A stretch of DNA of 64,000 nt from Arachidicoccus soli (GCF_003600625.1 NZ_CP032489.1:806001-870000); one strand, 5' to 3'; counted from the first letter of the stretch, positions 1 through 10,214 are shown. Notes: generated from the sequence alone by a model not told the origin. Made by a program: numbers and translations.

Positions 1-1371
1 AATACAGGGTTTGGTCCACTTTGCGATACCTTGATTTCTCCCGAAGAAACTACCCATTTGCAACACAATCTATTAAAGAGCCATTCGGTAGGAGTAGGCA
101 ATTTAATTGCACCGGAGATTTCAAAAATAATGTTGATTTTGAAGTTGCATGCACTCTGTCAAGGTTATTCAGGTATTCGGAGTGCAACGGTTGAACGTAT
201 TTTGTGGATGATAGAAAATGAATTAATTCCTTGTGTTCCAGAGCAAGGTTCTGTGGGCGCTTCAGGCGACTTAGCGCCCTTAGCACATTTATTTTTGCCA
301 TTGATAGGTTTTGGAGAAGTATTTCAAAATGAGAAGTTGGTAGATGCTTCAGAAGCTTTGAAGCAACTAGGTTTACAGCCATTGACGCTTGGTCCGAAAG
401 AAGGGTTGGCGTTAATCAACGGTACACAATTTATTGCTGCGCACGCTGTAAAAGCGGTACACCGAATGTATAATGTGTTAGAAGCTGCTGACATTATTGG
501 TGCACTTTCATTGGAAGGATTAATGGGGTCTTCTAAGCCTTTCGATAAACGATTGCATGAAATAAGACCATTTCCTGGCAATCAATTAGTAGCTCGGCGT
601 TTGTCAATTTTGTTGGACAATTCTGAGATACATACTGCACACATTGATTGCAATCGCGTGCAAGATCCGTATTCATTGCGCTGTATGCCACAGGTACATG
701 GCGCTTCGCGCACATCTTGGTTGCACTTAAAAGACTTGACTGAAATTGAGATTAATTCCGTTACAGATAATCCAATTATTTTGGGCTCTTTTGATACGAT
801 TAGTGGCGGAAATTTTCATGGAGAACCATTGGCGATCCCCCTGGATTATGTGACTGTCGCAGCTTCTGAGCTGGGCAGTATTTCCGAAAGAAGATGTTAT
901 TTGATAATTGAAGGGAGATATGGTTTGCCGAAATTGTTGATAGAAAATGCAGGGCTTAATTCCGGATTTATGATTCCGCAATATACCGCTGCAGCTCTTG
1001 CAAGTGAAAATAAGTCACTATGCTTTCCGGCAAGTGCGGATAGTATTCCCACTTCTTTAGGACAAGAAGATCATGTGTCGATGGGTTCTATTAGTGGCAG
1101 GAAATTAAATCAGATAATTGGGAATGTAGAGAATATTTTAGCGATTGAATTGCTATATGCCGCGCAAGCTATTGATTTTAGAAGACCTTTGAAAACCTCT
1201 CCTGTTCTGGAAACAGCTCATGCGTTAGTGCGTGCTAAAGTCGATTTTGCCAAAGAGGATAGAATTTTCTCAAAGGATATTCAGTCTTTGCAAAAAATAA
1301 TTGTCGACGGTTCATTCGTAAAATGTGTGAATGATTTTGCAAATGAGAATGGCATGTTTGATTTATTATAA
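1..1371 (+). CDS. hutH: Histidine ammonia-lyase (partial, 5' end outside window)
   Basis: First step of histidine breakdown: non-oxidative deamination of L-histidine to trans-urocanate and ammonia in the cytoplasm. The reading frame is open from base 1 (it reads NTGFGPLCD, the conserved N-terminal NTGFG stretch), so the true start lies upstream of the window and the methionine at 31 is internal. The MIO cofactor-forming Ala-Ser-Gly triad is present in GSVGASGDLAPLAH (codons 259-267). Further family motifs are NGTQ, QDPYSLRCMPQVHGA and the late QEDHVSMG. It leads a tightly packed hut series with hutU starting 43 bp downstream. Identification is secure; only the N terminus is missing. Confidence 0.96.
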   Translation, partial: NTGFGPLCDTLISPEETTHLQHNLLKSHSVGVGNLIAPEISKIMLILKLHALCQGYSGIRSATVERILWMIENELIPCVPEQGSVGASGDLAPLAHLFLPLIGFGEVFQNEKLVDASEALKQLGLQPLTLGPKEGLALINGTQFIAAHAVKAVHRMYNVLEAADIIGALSLEGLMGSSKPFDKRLHEIRPFPGNQLVARRLSILLDNSEIHTAHIDCNRVQDPYSLRCMPQVHGASRTSWLHLKDLTEIEINSVTDNPIILGSFDTISGGNFHGEPLAIPLDYVTVAASELGSISERRCYLIIEGRYGLPKLLIENAGLNSGFMIPQYTAAALASENKSLCFPASADSIPTSLGQEDHVSMGSISGRKLNQIIGNVENILAIELLYAAQAIDFRRPLKTSPVLETAHALVRAKVDFAKEDRIFSKDIQSLQKIIVDGSFVKCVNDFANENGMFDLL

Positions 1372-1414
1372 TGGTTACTGAGAATAACGATAGTATAAAT
1401 TAAATATTAAGAAT

Positions 1415-3085
1415 ATGGACAATCAAGAATTTATAAAGAAATATGCCAATCATCCACATTATTTTGCACCTGTTGGAAACGAACTACATGCAAAAAGTTG
1501 GCAAACGGAAGCACCACTAAGGATGCTCCTTAATAATCTAAACGCGGAGGTAGCAGAAAACCCTGATGAGCTAGTCGTTTACGGAGGTATTGGTCAGGCG
1601 GCACGCGACAGAAAATCCTTGCAAAAAATTATTGAGATTTTATTGGAACTGGATGAAGAACATTCTTTGTTGGTACAATCGGGAAAGCCTGTAGGTATAG
1701 TGCGCACGCATCCACAAGCACCTCGTGTACTGATTGCGAATAGTAATTTGGTGCCCAGATGGGCAACTTGGGAACATTTCAACGAGTTGCGTAGCAAGGG
1801 TTTGATGATGTTTGGGCAAATGACGGCAGGCAGTTGGATATACATAGGCACACAAGGCATTTTGCAGGGTACTTATGAAACTTTTATGTCTTGTGGAAAG
1901 CAGCATTTCAATGGAGATCTTAGCGGGAAACTCATCGTTACTGCAGGTTTGGGCGGAATGGGTGGTGCTCAGCCTTTGGCTGCAACGATGGCGGGTGCTG
2001 TTTTTTTGGCTGCTGATGTAGATGCAGAAAGAATAAAAAAACGTATAGAGACAAAATATATTGACCGTATGACGGACAACTATGAGGAGGCGAAAAGATG
2101 GGTAAAAGAAGCTTTGCAGAAAAGAGAAACTTTATCTGTTGGGTTAGTAAGCAATGCAGGAGATATGTTGGAGAAATTATTAAATGATAATATTATTCCT
2201 GATATTCTGACCGACCAGACATCGGCGCATGACCCGATTAATGGATATATTCCTAATGGATTTTCGCTCGAAGAGGCATTGAAGTTGCGCAAAGAGGACC
2301 CTGAATTATATAAAGAGAAATCATTAAAAAGCATGGCGCGTCATGTGAGTTTGATGCTTCAATTAAAGAAAAAAGGTGCAATAACATTCGATTATGGTAA
2401 TAATATACGTGAATTTGCAAAGCAAGGTGGGGAACTCAATGCCTTTGACTTTCCCGGTTTTACACCGGAGTATATCCGACCTTTGTTTTGCGAAGGAAAA
2501 GGTCCGTTTAGATGGGTAGCTTTGTCTGGCGATCCACAAGATATTTATACAACAGATGAAGCATTAATAAAGGCATTTCCTGAAAATACACACTTGGTAA
2601 ATTGGTTGAAGATGGCCAAAGAGAAAATTGCTTTTCAAGGTTTGCCTGCACGCATTTGCTGGCTAGGTATGGGCGAGCGCGAGAAAGCTGGATTATTGTT
2701 TAATGATTTAGTAAGAACGGGAAAGGTAAAAGGGCCGATAGTGATAGGGCGTGACCATCTCGATTGTGGCTCGGTGGCTTCCCCTAATCGCGAAACAGAA
2801 TCGATGAAAGACGGTAGTGATGCGGTCTCCGATTGGCCATTATTGAATTTGATGAGCAATACTGCCGGCGGTGCTACTTGGGTTTCATTTCATCATGGTG
2901 GGGGAGTAGGAATGGGTTATTCGCAACATGCAGGAATGGTTGTCTTGGCTGATGGAACGGATAGAGCAGCCGAATGTTTGAAGCGTGTATTATTCAATGA
3001 TCCGGCAATGGGTATTTTCCGTCACGCGGATGCGGGTTATGAAAAAGCAGAAGAAGTAGCGGAACAATTTGGCATTAAAATTTAA
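1415..3085 (+). CDS. hutU: Urocanate hydratase
   Basis: Second step of histidine catabolism: NAD+-dependent hydration of urocanate to 4-imidazolone-5-propionate, cytoplasmic. The 556-residue product matches the usual size of about 555. Visible family motifs include [10 protein letters not shown] near residue 57, the dinucleotide-binding [12 protein letters not shown] near residue 176, DQTSAHDP, and the C-terminal [15 protein letters not shown] and [15 protein letters not shown] segments. The start ATG at 1415 follows hutH closely. The next gene, hutI, is 81 bp away with a small AACC-TTC-GGTT hairpin and T-run (3132-3146) in the gap, which might give partial read-through. No oddities were seen in the protein. 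Confidence 0.97.
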   Translation: MDNQEFIKKYANHPHYFAPVGNELHAKSWQTEAPLRMLLNNLNAEVAENPDELVVYGGIGQAARDRKSLQKIIEILLELDEEHSLLVQSGKPVGIVRTHPQAPRVLIANSNLVPRWATWEHFNELRSKGLMMFGQMTAGSWIYIGTQGILQGTYETFMSCGKQHFNGDLSGKLIVTAGLGGMGGAQPLAATMAGAVFLAADVDAERIKKRIETKYIDRMTDNYEEAKRWVKEALQKRETLSVGLVSNAGDMLEKLLNDNIIPDILTDQTSAHDPINGYIPNGFSLEEALKLRKEDPELYKEKSLKSMARHVSLMLQLKKKGAITFDYGNNIREFAKQGGELNAFDFPGFTPEYIRPLFCEGKGPFRWVALSGDPQDIYTTDEALIKAFPENTHLVNWLKMAKEKIAFQGLPARICWLGMGEREKAGLLFNDLVRTGKVKGPIVIGRDHLDCGSVASPNRETESMKDGSDAVSDWPLLNLMSNTAGGATWVSFHHGGGVGMGYSQHAGMVVLADGTDRAAECLKRVLFNDPAMGIFRHADAGYEKAEEVAEQFGIKI

Positions 3086-3131
3086 GGAGAATGTAAAGAA
3101 TGTTATTTGATATTCTCAACAACAACCATCC

Positions 3132-3146
3132 AACCTTCGGTTTTTT
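3132..3146 (+). terminator. Weak hairpin with T-run between hutU and hutI
   Basis: AACC (3132-3135), loop TTC, GGTT (3139-3142), then four more T. The stem is only 4 bp, so this is at best a weak attenuating or pausing site inside the hut operon. It could equally be chance in an AT-rich gap. Confidence 0.25.
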
Positions 3147-3166
3147 AACTTTACAACGTCCGTACA

Positions 3167-4390
3167 ATGAAAATAATAGGACCATTTACACAGATAGTTA
3201 CACTCAATCACCTTCCATTAAAAGGAAGCATAAAAGATGAATCGTTGGAAATAATGATGGATAGTGGCATTGCGGTGGAAGGTGACAGGATTAAGTCATT
3301 GGATAAATTCGATTTATTAAAAAAGAAATATCCGGAAACAACGGTAGAATTAATAGAGACACCGCAGGTATTATTGCCCGGTTTTATAGATAATCATACA
3401 CATATCTGTTTCGCAGGTAACCGTGCAAAGGATTATGCAATGCGCATTTCAGGGAAAAGCTATCAAGAAATTGCAAAAGCAGGTGGCGGTATTTGGGATA
3501 CAGTAATGCACATAAGAAATGCTTCAAAGTATGAATTAGTAAGGCTTACAGCAGAACGAGCAAATAAATTATTACATGCGGGTATTACCACTATAGAAGT
3601 AAAAAGTGGTTATGGCTTGAATGTGGAAGAAGAATTAAAAATTTTGCGTGCTATCAAAGAAGCGAATCGACAAACTAAGGCTGATTTGATTTCGACTTGT
3701 CTTGCGGCACACATCAAACCGAAAGATTTTGAGGGTACTGAAGAAGAATATTTGTTGTATATCGAAGAAAAATTATTGCCCAAAATAAAAAAAGAAAACC
3801 TGGCGAAGCGCGTAGACATTTTTGTGGAAGAAGCTGCATTTGGCATACATGCTGCGAAAGGATATTTACAAAGAGCAAGGCAACTTGGTTTTGATTGCAC
3901 GGTGCATGCAGACCAATTTACAACAGGCGGCTCGGTTGTAGCTATTGATGGTGGTGCTGTTTCGGCCGATCATTTGGAAGCAAGTGGTAATAAAGAAATA
4001 AGAATGCTGGCAGATGCAGACATTGTGGCTACCGTGCTACCCGGTGCGTCTTTGGGGCTGGGCATGCCTTTTGCTCCTGCACGGAAATTGTTAGATGCAG
4101 GCGCTAGTGTGGCTATTGCAAGTGATTGGAATCCGGGTTCTGCTCCGATGGGTGATTTGTTAATACAGGCCTCAGTATTAGGCGCTTACGAAAGACTTTC
4201 AATTGCTGAAATGTTAGCAGGAGTTACATTTAGAGCAGTTAAGGCGTTGCGATTGAACGATAAAGGAATTTTAAAAGAAAACTTTTTGGCTGATATGCAG
4301 GCTTATCCTGTGAAAGATTATCGGGAAATATTTTACTTGCAGGGTTCCTTAAAACCCAATATCGTTTGGAAAAATGGCGAAAGAATATGA
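3167..4390 (+). CDS. hutI: Imidazolonepropionase
   Basis: Third step of the hut pathway: hydrolysis of 4-imidazolone-5-propionate to N-formimidoyl-L-glutamate by a cytoplasmic metal-dependent amidohydrolase. The 407-residue product has normal family length. The metal-binding His-x-His lies in GFIDNHTHICFAGNR (near residues 73-88). Later ligand regions are TVHADQF (near 245), SADHLEASG and the Asp-containing ASDWNPGSAP (near 321). Its stop overlaps the hutG start in an ATGA arrangement at 4387-4390, so hutI and hutG are probably translationally coupled. Confidence 0.96.
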   Translation: MKIIGPFTQIVTLNHLPLKGSIKDESLEIMMDSGIAVEGDRIKSLDKFDLLKKKYPETTVELIETPQVLLPGFIDNHTHICFAGNRAKDYAMRISGKSYQEIAKAGGGIWDTVMHIRNASKYELVRLTAERANKLLHAGITTIEVKSGYGLNVEEELKILRAIKEANRQTKADLISTCLAAHIKPKDFEGTEEEYLLYIEEKLLPKIKKENLAKRVDIFVEEAAFGIHAAKGYLQRARQLGFDCTVHADQFTTGGSVVAIDGGAVSADHLEASGNKEIRMLADADIVATVLPGASLGLGMPFAPARKLLDAGASVAIASDWNPGSAPMGDLLIQASVLGAYERLSIAEMLAGVTFRAVKALRLNDKGILKENFLADMQAYPVKDYREIFYLQGSLKPNIVWKNGERI

Positions 4391-5373
4391 TAAATAAAAA
4401 TTATTATAGAGCTACTGAACAAAATTGTTGGACCGGTCGAAATGATGGTGACGACTGGGTTCAAATGCGCTGGTGGCAAATAGTACAGGCAATTCAATTA
4501 AACGAAATTGGTAAAGAAGAGTTAGAACATTCTCTTGTGTTTTTAGGTTTTGAATGCGATGAAGGTGTCGCACGAAATAAAGGTAGAGTAGGAGCAATCA
4601 AGGGACCGGAATCGCTGCGTAAGGTATTCTCTAACTTGCCGGTGCATTTTTTCCCATATCAGAAAATTGTTGATTTAGGCAATATTATTTGTACCAATAA
4701 AAATTTAGAGGAGGCGCAAAAACATTTATCCATGACAGTTGCAATGATTTTGGAGAAAGGTGGATTTCCCTTTTTGTTGGGAGGAGGACACGAAATTTTA
4801 TATGGTCATTCTGTTGGTGTGCGAAAAAATTATCCCAATAAAAAAATAGGGATTGTCAATTTTGATGCGCATTTTGATTTGCGAAAACCTATTGAAAATA
4901 TTGCGACATCAGGTAACGGCTTTTATCAAATAGCTGAGGATTGTAAAAGGGAGAATAATGATTTTTTATATTTCGTCCTAGGTATTCAGGAATCGAGCAA
5001 TACGCTTGAACTTTTTGATCGAGCCAAAAATTTGGATGTTAATTATATTTTGGCGCGTGATATTCATTTATTAAATATAGAAAAGATAAAGAATGAGCTT
5101 AAAAATTTTCTAAATAAAACTGATATTGTTTGCCTGACTATAGATTTGGATGTTTTCGCAAGTGCGGATTCCCCGGGTGTGAGTGCACCCACGCCAAATG
5201 GATTGCGTTATGATTTTGTTTTTTATGAAATAATTAAATGCCTTGCAGAAAGCAAAAAAGTCGTTTCAATAGACTTTGCTGAACTAAACCCTAATTTCGA
5301 TATCGATCACCGTACAGCGAAATTAGCCGCAAATATTGCTTTTGATTGGGTAAATTTGAATAGAGATAAATAA
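4387..5373 (+). CDS. hutG: Formimidoylglutamase (arginase/ureohydrolase family)
   Basis: Last step of the hut route used here: N-formimidoyl-L-glutamate is hydrolysed to L-glutamate and formamide by a binuclear manganese ureohydrolase. Metal-ligand motifs are visible: GGGHEILYG, NFDAHFDLR and DLDVFASADSPG, followed by SAPTPNG and the late DFAELNP. The frame is open from 4366, but I choose the ATG at 4387 (328 aa, MINKNYYRA...). It overlaps the hutI stop as ATGA, the classic coupled arrangement, and gives the usual N terminus. With this enzyme the pathway ends in formamide and no formiminotransferase is needed. Confidence 0.93.
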   Translation: MINKNYYRATEQNCWTGRNDGDDWVQMRWWQIVQAIQLNEIGKEELEHSLVFLGFECDEGVARNKGRVGAIKGPESLRKVFSNLPVHFFPYQKIVDLGNIICTNKNLEEAQKHLSMTVAMILEKGGFPFLLGGGHEILYGHSVGVRKNYPNKKIGIVNFDAHFDLRKPIENIATSGNGFYQIAEDCKRENNDFLYFVLGIQESSNTLELFDRAKNLDVNYILARDIHLLNIEKIKNELKNFLNKTDIVCLTIDLDVFASADSPGVSAPTPNGLRYDFVFYEIIKCLAESKKVVSIDFAELNPNFDIDHRTAKLAANIAFDWVNLNRDK

Positions 5374-5431
5374 ATTCATTTTTTCGCTCTTTTTAAAGCC
5401 GAGAACTTTTAACCCCTATCGAATTGTAAAG

Positions 5432-5439
5432 TATATTTG
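5432..5439 (+). promoter_or_regulatory. Bacteroidota -7 box for fumC
   Basis: TATATTTG matches the Bacteroidota TAnnTTTG consensus exactly and sits 31 bp before the fumC ATG, which would give a short 5' UTR. The upstream -33 region has only TTTT (5407-5410, spacing 21), so the upstream element is weak. It supports fumC being a separate transcription unit from hut. Confidence 0.5.
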
Positions 5440-5470
5440 CACTTTGTTTCAATGATAAAATTAGTATAAG

Positions 5471-6871
5471 ATGGAATTTCGTATAGAAAAAGATACAATG
5501 GGTGAGGTAAAGGTACCTGCAAATGTCTATTGGGGCGCACAAACACAGCGTAGTATTGAAAACTTTAAAATTGCAGAGGACATTAATAAAATGCCCAAAG
5601 AGATTATTAAAGCCTTTGCTTATTTGAAGAAAGCAGCTGCGATTACCAATGAAGAATTGGGCGTATTGCCCAAAGAAAAATCGATATTGATTGGTAAAGT
5701 TGCAGACGAAATTTTAGAAGGAAAGTTGGATGACCAGTTTCCATTAGTAGTTTGGCAAACTGGTAGTGGCACCCAAAGCAATATGAATGCCAATGAAGTA
5801 ATTGCTTATCGTGCGCATGTATTGAATGGCGGGGCATTGGCGGATAAAGAGAAAGTATTGCATCCCAATGATGATGTGAATAAATCGCAATCTTCCAACG
5901 ATACTTTTCCTACGGCGATGCATATCGCAGCTTATAAAATTTTAATTGAAAACACTATCCCAGCTATTGAAAAACTGCGTGATACTTTAAAGAAGAAATC
6001 AGATGATTTTAAACATGTCGTAAAAATTGGTCGCACACATTTTATGGATGCTACGCCCCTTACATTGGGCCAAGAATTTAGCGGATATGCTGCACAATTG
6101 ACTCATGGTCTTCGCGCAATTAAAAATACTTTAGATCATTTATCAGAATTGGCTTTAGGCGGAACTGCAGTAGGGACGGGGCTCAACGCACCAAAAGGCT
6201 ATTCCGAATTGGTCGCTAAAAATATTGCAGGACTTACAGGCTTACCATTTGTTACAGCCGAAAATAAATTTGAATCTTTAGCGGCACACGATGCAATTGT
6301 AGAAGCGCATGGGGCTTTGAAAACTATTGCTGTAAGTTTGATGAAAATTGGAAATGATATTCGTATGCTTTCAAGCGGACCCAGAAGTGGTATTGGTGAA
6401 ATTCATATTCCTGATAATGAACCAGGTTCTTCCATTATGCCGGGTAAAGTAAATCCTACACAGTGTGAGGCTTTGACAATGATTGCGGCGCAGGTGATGG
6501 GTAATGATGTCGCAATTAATATTGGTGGTGCGACAGGACATTTTGAACTAAATGTTTTTAAACCAGTTATGATTTATAACTTCTTACATAGCGCAAGGTT
6601 GATTGGAGATGCTTGCGTTAGTTTCAATGATAAATGTGCTGAAGGAATTGAACCTATAGAAGCAAACATTAAAAAACATGTGGATAATAGTTTGATGTTG
6701 GTTACTGCCTTAAATCCAAAAATTGGTTATTATAAAGCCGCAGAAATAGCTCAAACTGCACACAAAAACGGAAGTACACTTAAGGAAACTGCTGTGAACT
6801 TGGGTTATCTTACACCTGAACAGTTTGATGAATGGGTGGTTCCTGTAAATATGTGTGGAGATATAAAATAA
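5471..6871 (+). CDS. fumC: Class II fumarate hydratase
   Basis: Reversible hydration of fumarate to L-malate in the TCA cycle; iron-independent homotetrameric enzyme. The 466-residue length is typical of FumC. Signature segments seen are [13 protein letters not shown] (near residue 99), the [13 protein letters not shown] region (near 140), [16 protein letters not shown] (near 187) and the lyase signature [15 protein letters not shown] (from residue 319). It has its own promoter-like -7 box and is followed by a good hairpin terminator at 6922. The location after hut is reasonable for a glutamate-to-TCA flow, but it need not be co-regulated. Confidence 0.97.
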   Translation: MEFRIEKDTMGEVKVPANVYWGAQTQRSIENFKIAEDINKMPKEIIKAFAYLKKAAAITNEELGVLPKEKSILIGKVADEILEGKLDDQFPLVVWQTGSGTQSNMNANEVIAYRAHVLNGGALADKEKVLHPNDDVNKSQSSNDTFPTAMHIAAYKILIENTIPAIEKLRDTLKKKSDDFKHVVKIGRTHFMDATPLTLGQEFSGYAAQLTHGLRAIKNTLDHLSELALGGTAVGTGLNAPKGYSELVAKNIAGLTGLPFVTAENKFESLAAHDAIVEAHGALKTIAVSLMKIGNDIRMLSSGPRSGIGEIHIPDNEPGSSIMPGKVNPTQCEALTMIAAQVMGNDVAINIGGATGHFELNVFKPVMIYNFLHSARLIGDACVSFNDKCAEGIEPIEANIKKHVDNSLMLVTALNPKIGYYKAAEIAQTAHKNGSTLKETAVNLGYLTPEQFDEWVVPVNMCGDIK

Positions 6872-6921
6872 TTGTTAAGAAATAAGAAGAAAAAATCCTG
6901 AAAGATACTCAGATTCCTTAT

Positions 6922-6957
6922 AGACAGGCGTTCGCAAGATCTGCCTGTCTTTTTTTT
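6922..6957 (+). terminator. Rho-independent terminator after fumC
   Basis: An 8-bp perfect stem, AGACAGGC (6922-6929) with GCCTGTCT (6943-6950), has a 13-nt loop and is followed directly by a run of T on the plus strand. It lies 51 bp past the fumC stop and closes that unit. Confidence 0.85.
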
Positions 6958-6990
6958 GAGGATTTTGCAACGACAGTTCGAATTTATTTC

Positions 6991-7020
6991 TTTGGACATC
7001 TTAATTTTCTGGTACCTTCG
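6991..7020 (+). promoter_or_regulatory. Predicted mgtA promoter
   Basis: TTTG at 6991-6994, an 18-nt spacer, and TACCTTCG at 7013-7020 (one base off TAnnTTTG). The same layout, TTTG-N18-TATCTTCG, recurs before the ECF sigma gene at 46782-46811. Transcription would start near 7027, leaving a leader of about 410 nt before mgtA. Confidence 0.5.
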
Positions 7021-7439
7021 CGTCGCGAAATTTAAAAGTAATTATATGGATACCGAATCCCGAAGTAGAATTTCATTATTCATCCCTCTCTAATTGATTG
7101 GACCGCAATTGCTGGTTCCCGTTTTCTTAGAGGGAATAAAAGTAATTGTAATGTTCAGAGATACCAACTCATTTGTCTTAGTCTTGATGGCCTTTATTAC
7201 AATGGGCAGCATTAATTTAAACCCATTTCCCCAAAAAGGGAAACCGAGGGTTCCATTAGTCCCATTGCTTATACGGGCTTGGAGATAAAATTTTAATATT
7301 TTAAAAACCAACTGCCTTCTCTCATTCCTCCATCATTTAAAGCGATGATGGCTTTGAAGTATTCTAATAAGACAGCATTTTATTTCTAATTCTTTAGAAA
7401 GGATTGTGCATCATTTATCGGCTATTCAAAAGAAATTGT
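7021..7439 (+). promoter_or_regulatory. Long mgtA 5' leader, function unassigned
   Basis: This gap has no recognisable protein gene. It holds a 15-codon ORF (7046-7093); a stretch open in two antiparallel frames (7094-7288 plus, 7090-7311 minus) whose translations resemble nothing I recognise; C/G-rich runs near 7225-7255 that could fold; and a perfect 7-bp hairpin CCATCAT/ATGATGG (7330-7336 with 7345-7351) about 90 nt before the mgtA ATG. I compared it by eye with the M-box Mg2+ riboswitch core and found no match. A Mg2+-responsive leader is plausible from position only. Confidence 0.4.
7046..7093 (+). CDS. Possible 15-residue leader peptide upstream of mgtA
   Basis: The first ATG after the predicted promoter encodes MDTESRSRISLFIPL and then TAA. 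It has two acidic residues among the first four and a Pro near the end. Enterobacterial mgtA is preceded by a short peptide (MgtL) with an acidic/proline-rich start that couples Mg2+-dependent ribosome stability to mgtA transcription. The resemblance here is in position and general character, not in sequence. It may be a chance ORF. Confidence 0.3.
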   Translation: MDTESRSRISLFIPL

Positions 7440-10145
7440 ATGAATAAAACCAATTTGAAACAACGGATAAAAACTAAAACTGTTTTTTCGAAATCAAATT
7501 CGACAGAAGATAAAAATATTAATTACCTAAAACAAATTGCGACATATAGTAATCAAGAAGTTTTCGATGAACTGAAAAGCAGTATGGACGGACTTTCCGA
7601 AGAAAGCATCGAAGCAAGACAAGAACAATACGGTATCAATGAAATCTCACATGAAAAAGCGGCTTCCTGGTTTAGGCAGTTGATAGAAGCTTTTCTCAAC
7701 CCATTTATAGGTGTATTAGTTGTTATTGCTATTATTTCTTTTATTACAGATGTAGTATTTGCTGCACCTGGGCAAGAAGATTATACGACTGTTAGTATCG
7801 TGGTTATTATGGTCGTGTTGAGTTCTTTATTAAGATTCTGGCAGGAATTTTCGAGTAATCGTGCAGCGGAACAGTTAAAAAGCATGGTAAAAACGACTGC
7901 TACGGTTTTAAGAAAGGGAATAGGGAAAGAAGAAATTGATATTAAGAAGTTGTTGCCTGGAGATATAATTTATTTAAGTGCGGGAGATATGATTCCGGCC
8001 GACTGTCGTATCCTTCAATCCAAAGATTTGTTTGTCTCACAGGCCGTGCTTACAGGTGAATCATTACCGATGGAAAAACAAGCTTTTGCGCTATCTGACT
8101 CATTAGGTAGATCAGTAATTGAATTGGATAATATTTGCTTTATGGGGACCAACGTAGTGAGTGGCACAGCGGTAGGCATTATTGTTCATACAGGTAGTAA
8201 TACATATGTTGGTTCTATTGGAAAGGCTATCAGTGGCAAGAGAGCGGAAACAAGTTTTGATAAGGGTATTAATAAGGTAAGTTGGTTATTGATTAGATAT
8301 ATGTTAATAATGGTGCCCTTGGTATTTGTTATTAATGGGATCACAAAAGGGAACTGGCTCGAAGCATTTTTATTCGGTATATCTATAGCTGTAGGCCTTA
8401 CGCCAGAAATGCTTCCTATGATTGTTACGGCCAACCTTGCCAAAGGTGCAGTAAACATGAGTAAAAGGAAAGTGATCGTAAAAAGATTAAATGCTATTCA
8501 GAATATTGGTGCTATGGATATTTTATGTACAGATAAAACAGGTACACTGACGATGGATAAAATTGTATTGGAGCGGCATTTGAATGTATTTGGCGATACT
8601 GATGATGAAGTATTGAAATGGGCTTATCTTAATAGCTACCACCAAACCGGATTAAAGAACTTACTGGATGCGGCAGTACTTGAACATACGGAATTGCATG
8701 ATTATTTAAAAGTAGAAGAACATTTTCTGAAAATTGATGAGATACCTTTCGATTTTCAACGACGTAGAATGAGTGTAATTCTTGAACAACATAATGGTAA
8801 ACATTTATTGATTTGTAAAGGTGCTGTCGAAGAGATGCTTGATTTATGTACACAAGTATTTGATCCGGGAGAAGATCGTCAATTGCACATTGAGAATGAT
8901 AGAATAATTCCATTGGACAAAATAGCGAGAGAAATGGTGTTGAACACTTCAAAGACACTCAATAAGGAGGGGTTGAGAGTTTTGCTAGTTGCTATCAAAG
9001 AGTATGATGAACGGCCGTTAACCTATTCCGTCGATGATGAAAAGAATATGATCCTCACTGGGTTTATAGGTTTTCTAGATCCTGCCAAACCATCAGCCAA
9101 ACCGGCAATTGAAGGATTGCAGAAATTGGGAGTGCAAGTGAAGGTTTTGACAGGAGATAATGAAGTCGTAACAAAAAAAATATGTAAAGATGTAGGCATC
9201 CCTATTAATAATATTGTACTGGGAACTGAATTGGAAAGGATGAGCGATGAAGAATTGCTGGAGGAGATTGATAACATTAGTATATTGGCAAAACTAAGCC
9301 CACTCCAGAAATCAAGAGTTGTAAAGCTATTACAAAAGAAAGGACATACTGTTGGTTTTATGGGAGATGGTATTAATGATGCCGTTGCACTTCGTAATGC
9401 CGATGTGGGTATCTCTGTAGATACAGCTGTAGATATAGCCAAAGAAAGTGCTGACATTATTTTGTTGGAAAAGGACTTGATGGTTATACGTAAAGGAGTT
9501 ATTTATGGCAGACGCACTTTTGGTAACATTATCAAATACATTAAGATGACTGCTAGTAGCAATTTTGGGAATATGTTTAGTATGCTAGGTGCAAGTGCAA
9601 TATTCCCTTTTTTGCCGATGTTACCTATTCAAATATTAGTTCAAAACCTATTGTACGATATGTCTCAGATTTCGATTCCTTGGGATACCATGGATGAAGA
9701 GTTTATTCAAAAACCGCAAAAATGGAGTGCAGGCGGCATTAGTAAGTTTATGATTTATATGGGACCAATCAGTTCTATTTTTGATTATGTAACTTTTGCA
9801 ATTATGTTCTTTATATTCAAAGCAAATTCCCCGGCACATCAGAGTTTATTCCAAACTGGGTGGTTTGTAGAAGGATTATTATCGCAAACATTAATCGTTC
9901 ATATGATTCGCACACGCAAAATACCTTTTATACAAAGTTGGGCATCAGCCCCGCTTTTAGCTTCTACTTCATTAATCATGGCTATTGGTATTTTCATTCC
10001 TTTTTCACCCTTGGTAATGGTATTTCATATGCAGCCACTACCTTTAAGTTATTTCCCATGGTTAATAGGTATTTTATTAAGTTACTGTTTAATTATGCAA
10101 TTGCTTAAATCATGGTTTATTAAGAAATTTGACCAATGGCTTTAG
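7440..10145 (+). CDS. mgtA: Magnesium-translocating P-type ATPase
   Basis: Inner-membrane P-type (class IIIB) ATPase that imports Mg2+ using ATP. The frame is open from a TTG at 7404, but the ATG at 7440 gives 901 residues, the usual MgtA/MgtB size, and the extra 12 residues look unrelated. Visible elements are the actuator-domain LTGES (T205-S208), the phosphorylation motif CTDKTGTLTMDK (Asp about 365), the hinge GDGINDAVALRNADVG (from about 642), and a run of C-terminal hydrophobic segments typical of ten-helix P-ATPases. Transmembrane segment 4 contains GLTPEMLPMIV. It is preceded by a long leader, suggesting post-initiation control by Mg2+ (inference). Confidence 0.93.
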   Translation: MNKTNLKQRIKTKTVFSKSNSTEDKNINYLKQIATYSNQEVFDELKSSMDGLSEESIEARQEQYGINEISHEKAASWFRQLIEAFLNPFIGVLVVIAIISFITDVVFAAPGQEDYTTVSIVVIMVVLSSLLRFWQEFSSNRAAEQLKSMVKTTATVLRKGIGKEEIDIKKLLPGDIIYLSAGDMIPADCRILQSKDLFVSQAVLTGESLPMEKQAFALSDSLGRSVIELDNICFMGTNVVSGTAVGIIVHTGSNTYVGSIGKAISGKRAETSFDKGINKVSWLLIRYMLIMVPLVFVINGITKGNWLEAFLFGISIAVGLTPEMLPMIVTANLAKGAVNMSKRKVIVKRLNAIQNIGAMDILCTDKTGTLTMDKIVLERHLNVFGDTDDEVLKWAYLNSYHQTGLKNLLDAAVLEHTELHDYLKVEEHFLKIDEIPFDFQRRRMSVILEQHNGKHLLICKGAVEEMLDLCTQVFDPGEDRQLHIENDRIIPLDKIAREMVLNTSKTLNKEGLRVLLVAIKEYDERPLTYSVDDEKNMILTGFIGFLDPAKPSAKPAIEGLQKLGVQVKVLTGDNEVVTKKICKDVGIPINNIVLGTELERMSDEELLEEIDNISILAKLSPLQKSRVVKLLQKKGHTVGFMGDGINDAVALRNADVGISVDTAVDIAKESADIILLEKDLMVIRKGVIYGRRTFGNIIKYIKMTASSNFGNMFSMLGASAIFPFLPMLPIQILVQNLLYDMSQISIPWDTMDEEFIQKPQKWSAGGISKFMIYMGPISSIFDYVTFAIMFFIFKANSPAHQSLFQTGWFVEGLLSQTLIVHMIRTRKIPFIQSWASAPLLASTSLIMAIGIFIPFSPLVMVFHMQPLPLSYFPWLIGILLSYCLIMQLLKSWFIKKFDQWL

Positions 10146-10192
10146 AATAAGAAGATAGTTAGTGGTAAAGTCGTATCACTCAAACCAAAATA

Positions 10193-10214
10193 ATGCAAGC
10201 GAAAACGCCTGCAT
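10193..10214. terminator. Hairpin between convergent mgtA and lspA
   Basis: ATGCAAGCG (10193-10201), loop AAAA, CGCCTGCAT (10206-10214): an 8-pair stem with one mismatch between two converging genes. No long T-run follows on either side, so it is a candidate shared terminator only. Confidence 0.35.

Noticed and set aside
7090-7311. Minus-strand 73-codon open frame overlapping a plus-strand 64-codon frame in the mgtA leader
   Set aside because: Two antiparallel open frames in the same stretch, no recognisable motif and no ATG-led coding pattern in the plus frame (it begins with TTG right after a stop). Treated as leader sequence, not as genes.
7021-7439. M-box (ykoK) magnesium riboswitch upstream of mgtA
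   Set aside because: The conserved M-box core is not visible by eye in this leader; the region is reported only as an unassigned leader.
9023-9457. 144-codon minus-strand open frame
   Set aside because: Antisense to the phosphorylation and hinge region of mgtA; Ser-rich translation with no family features.
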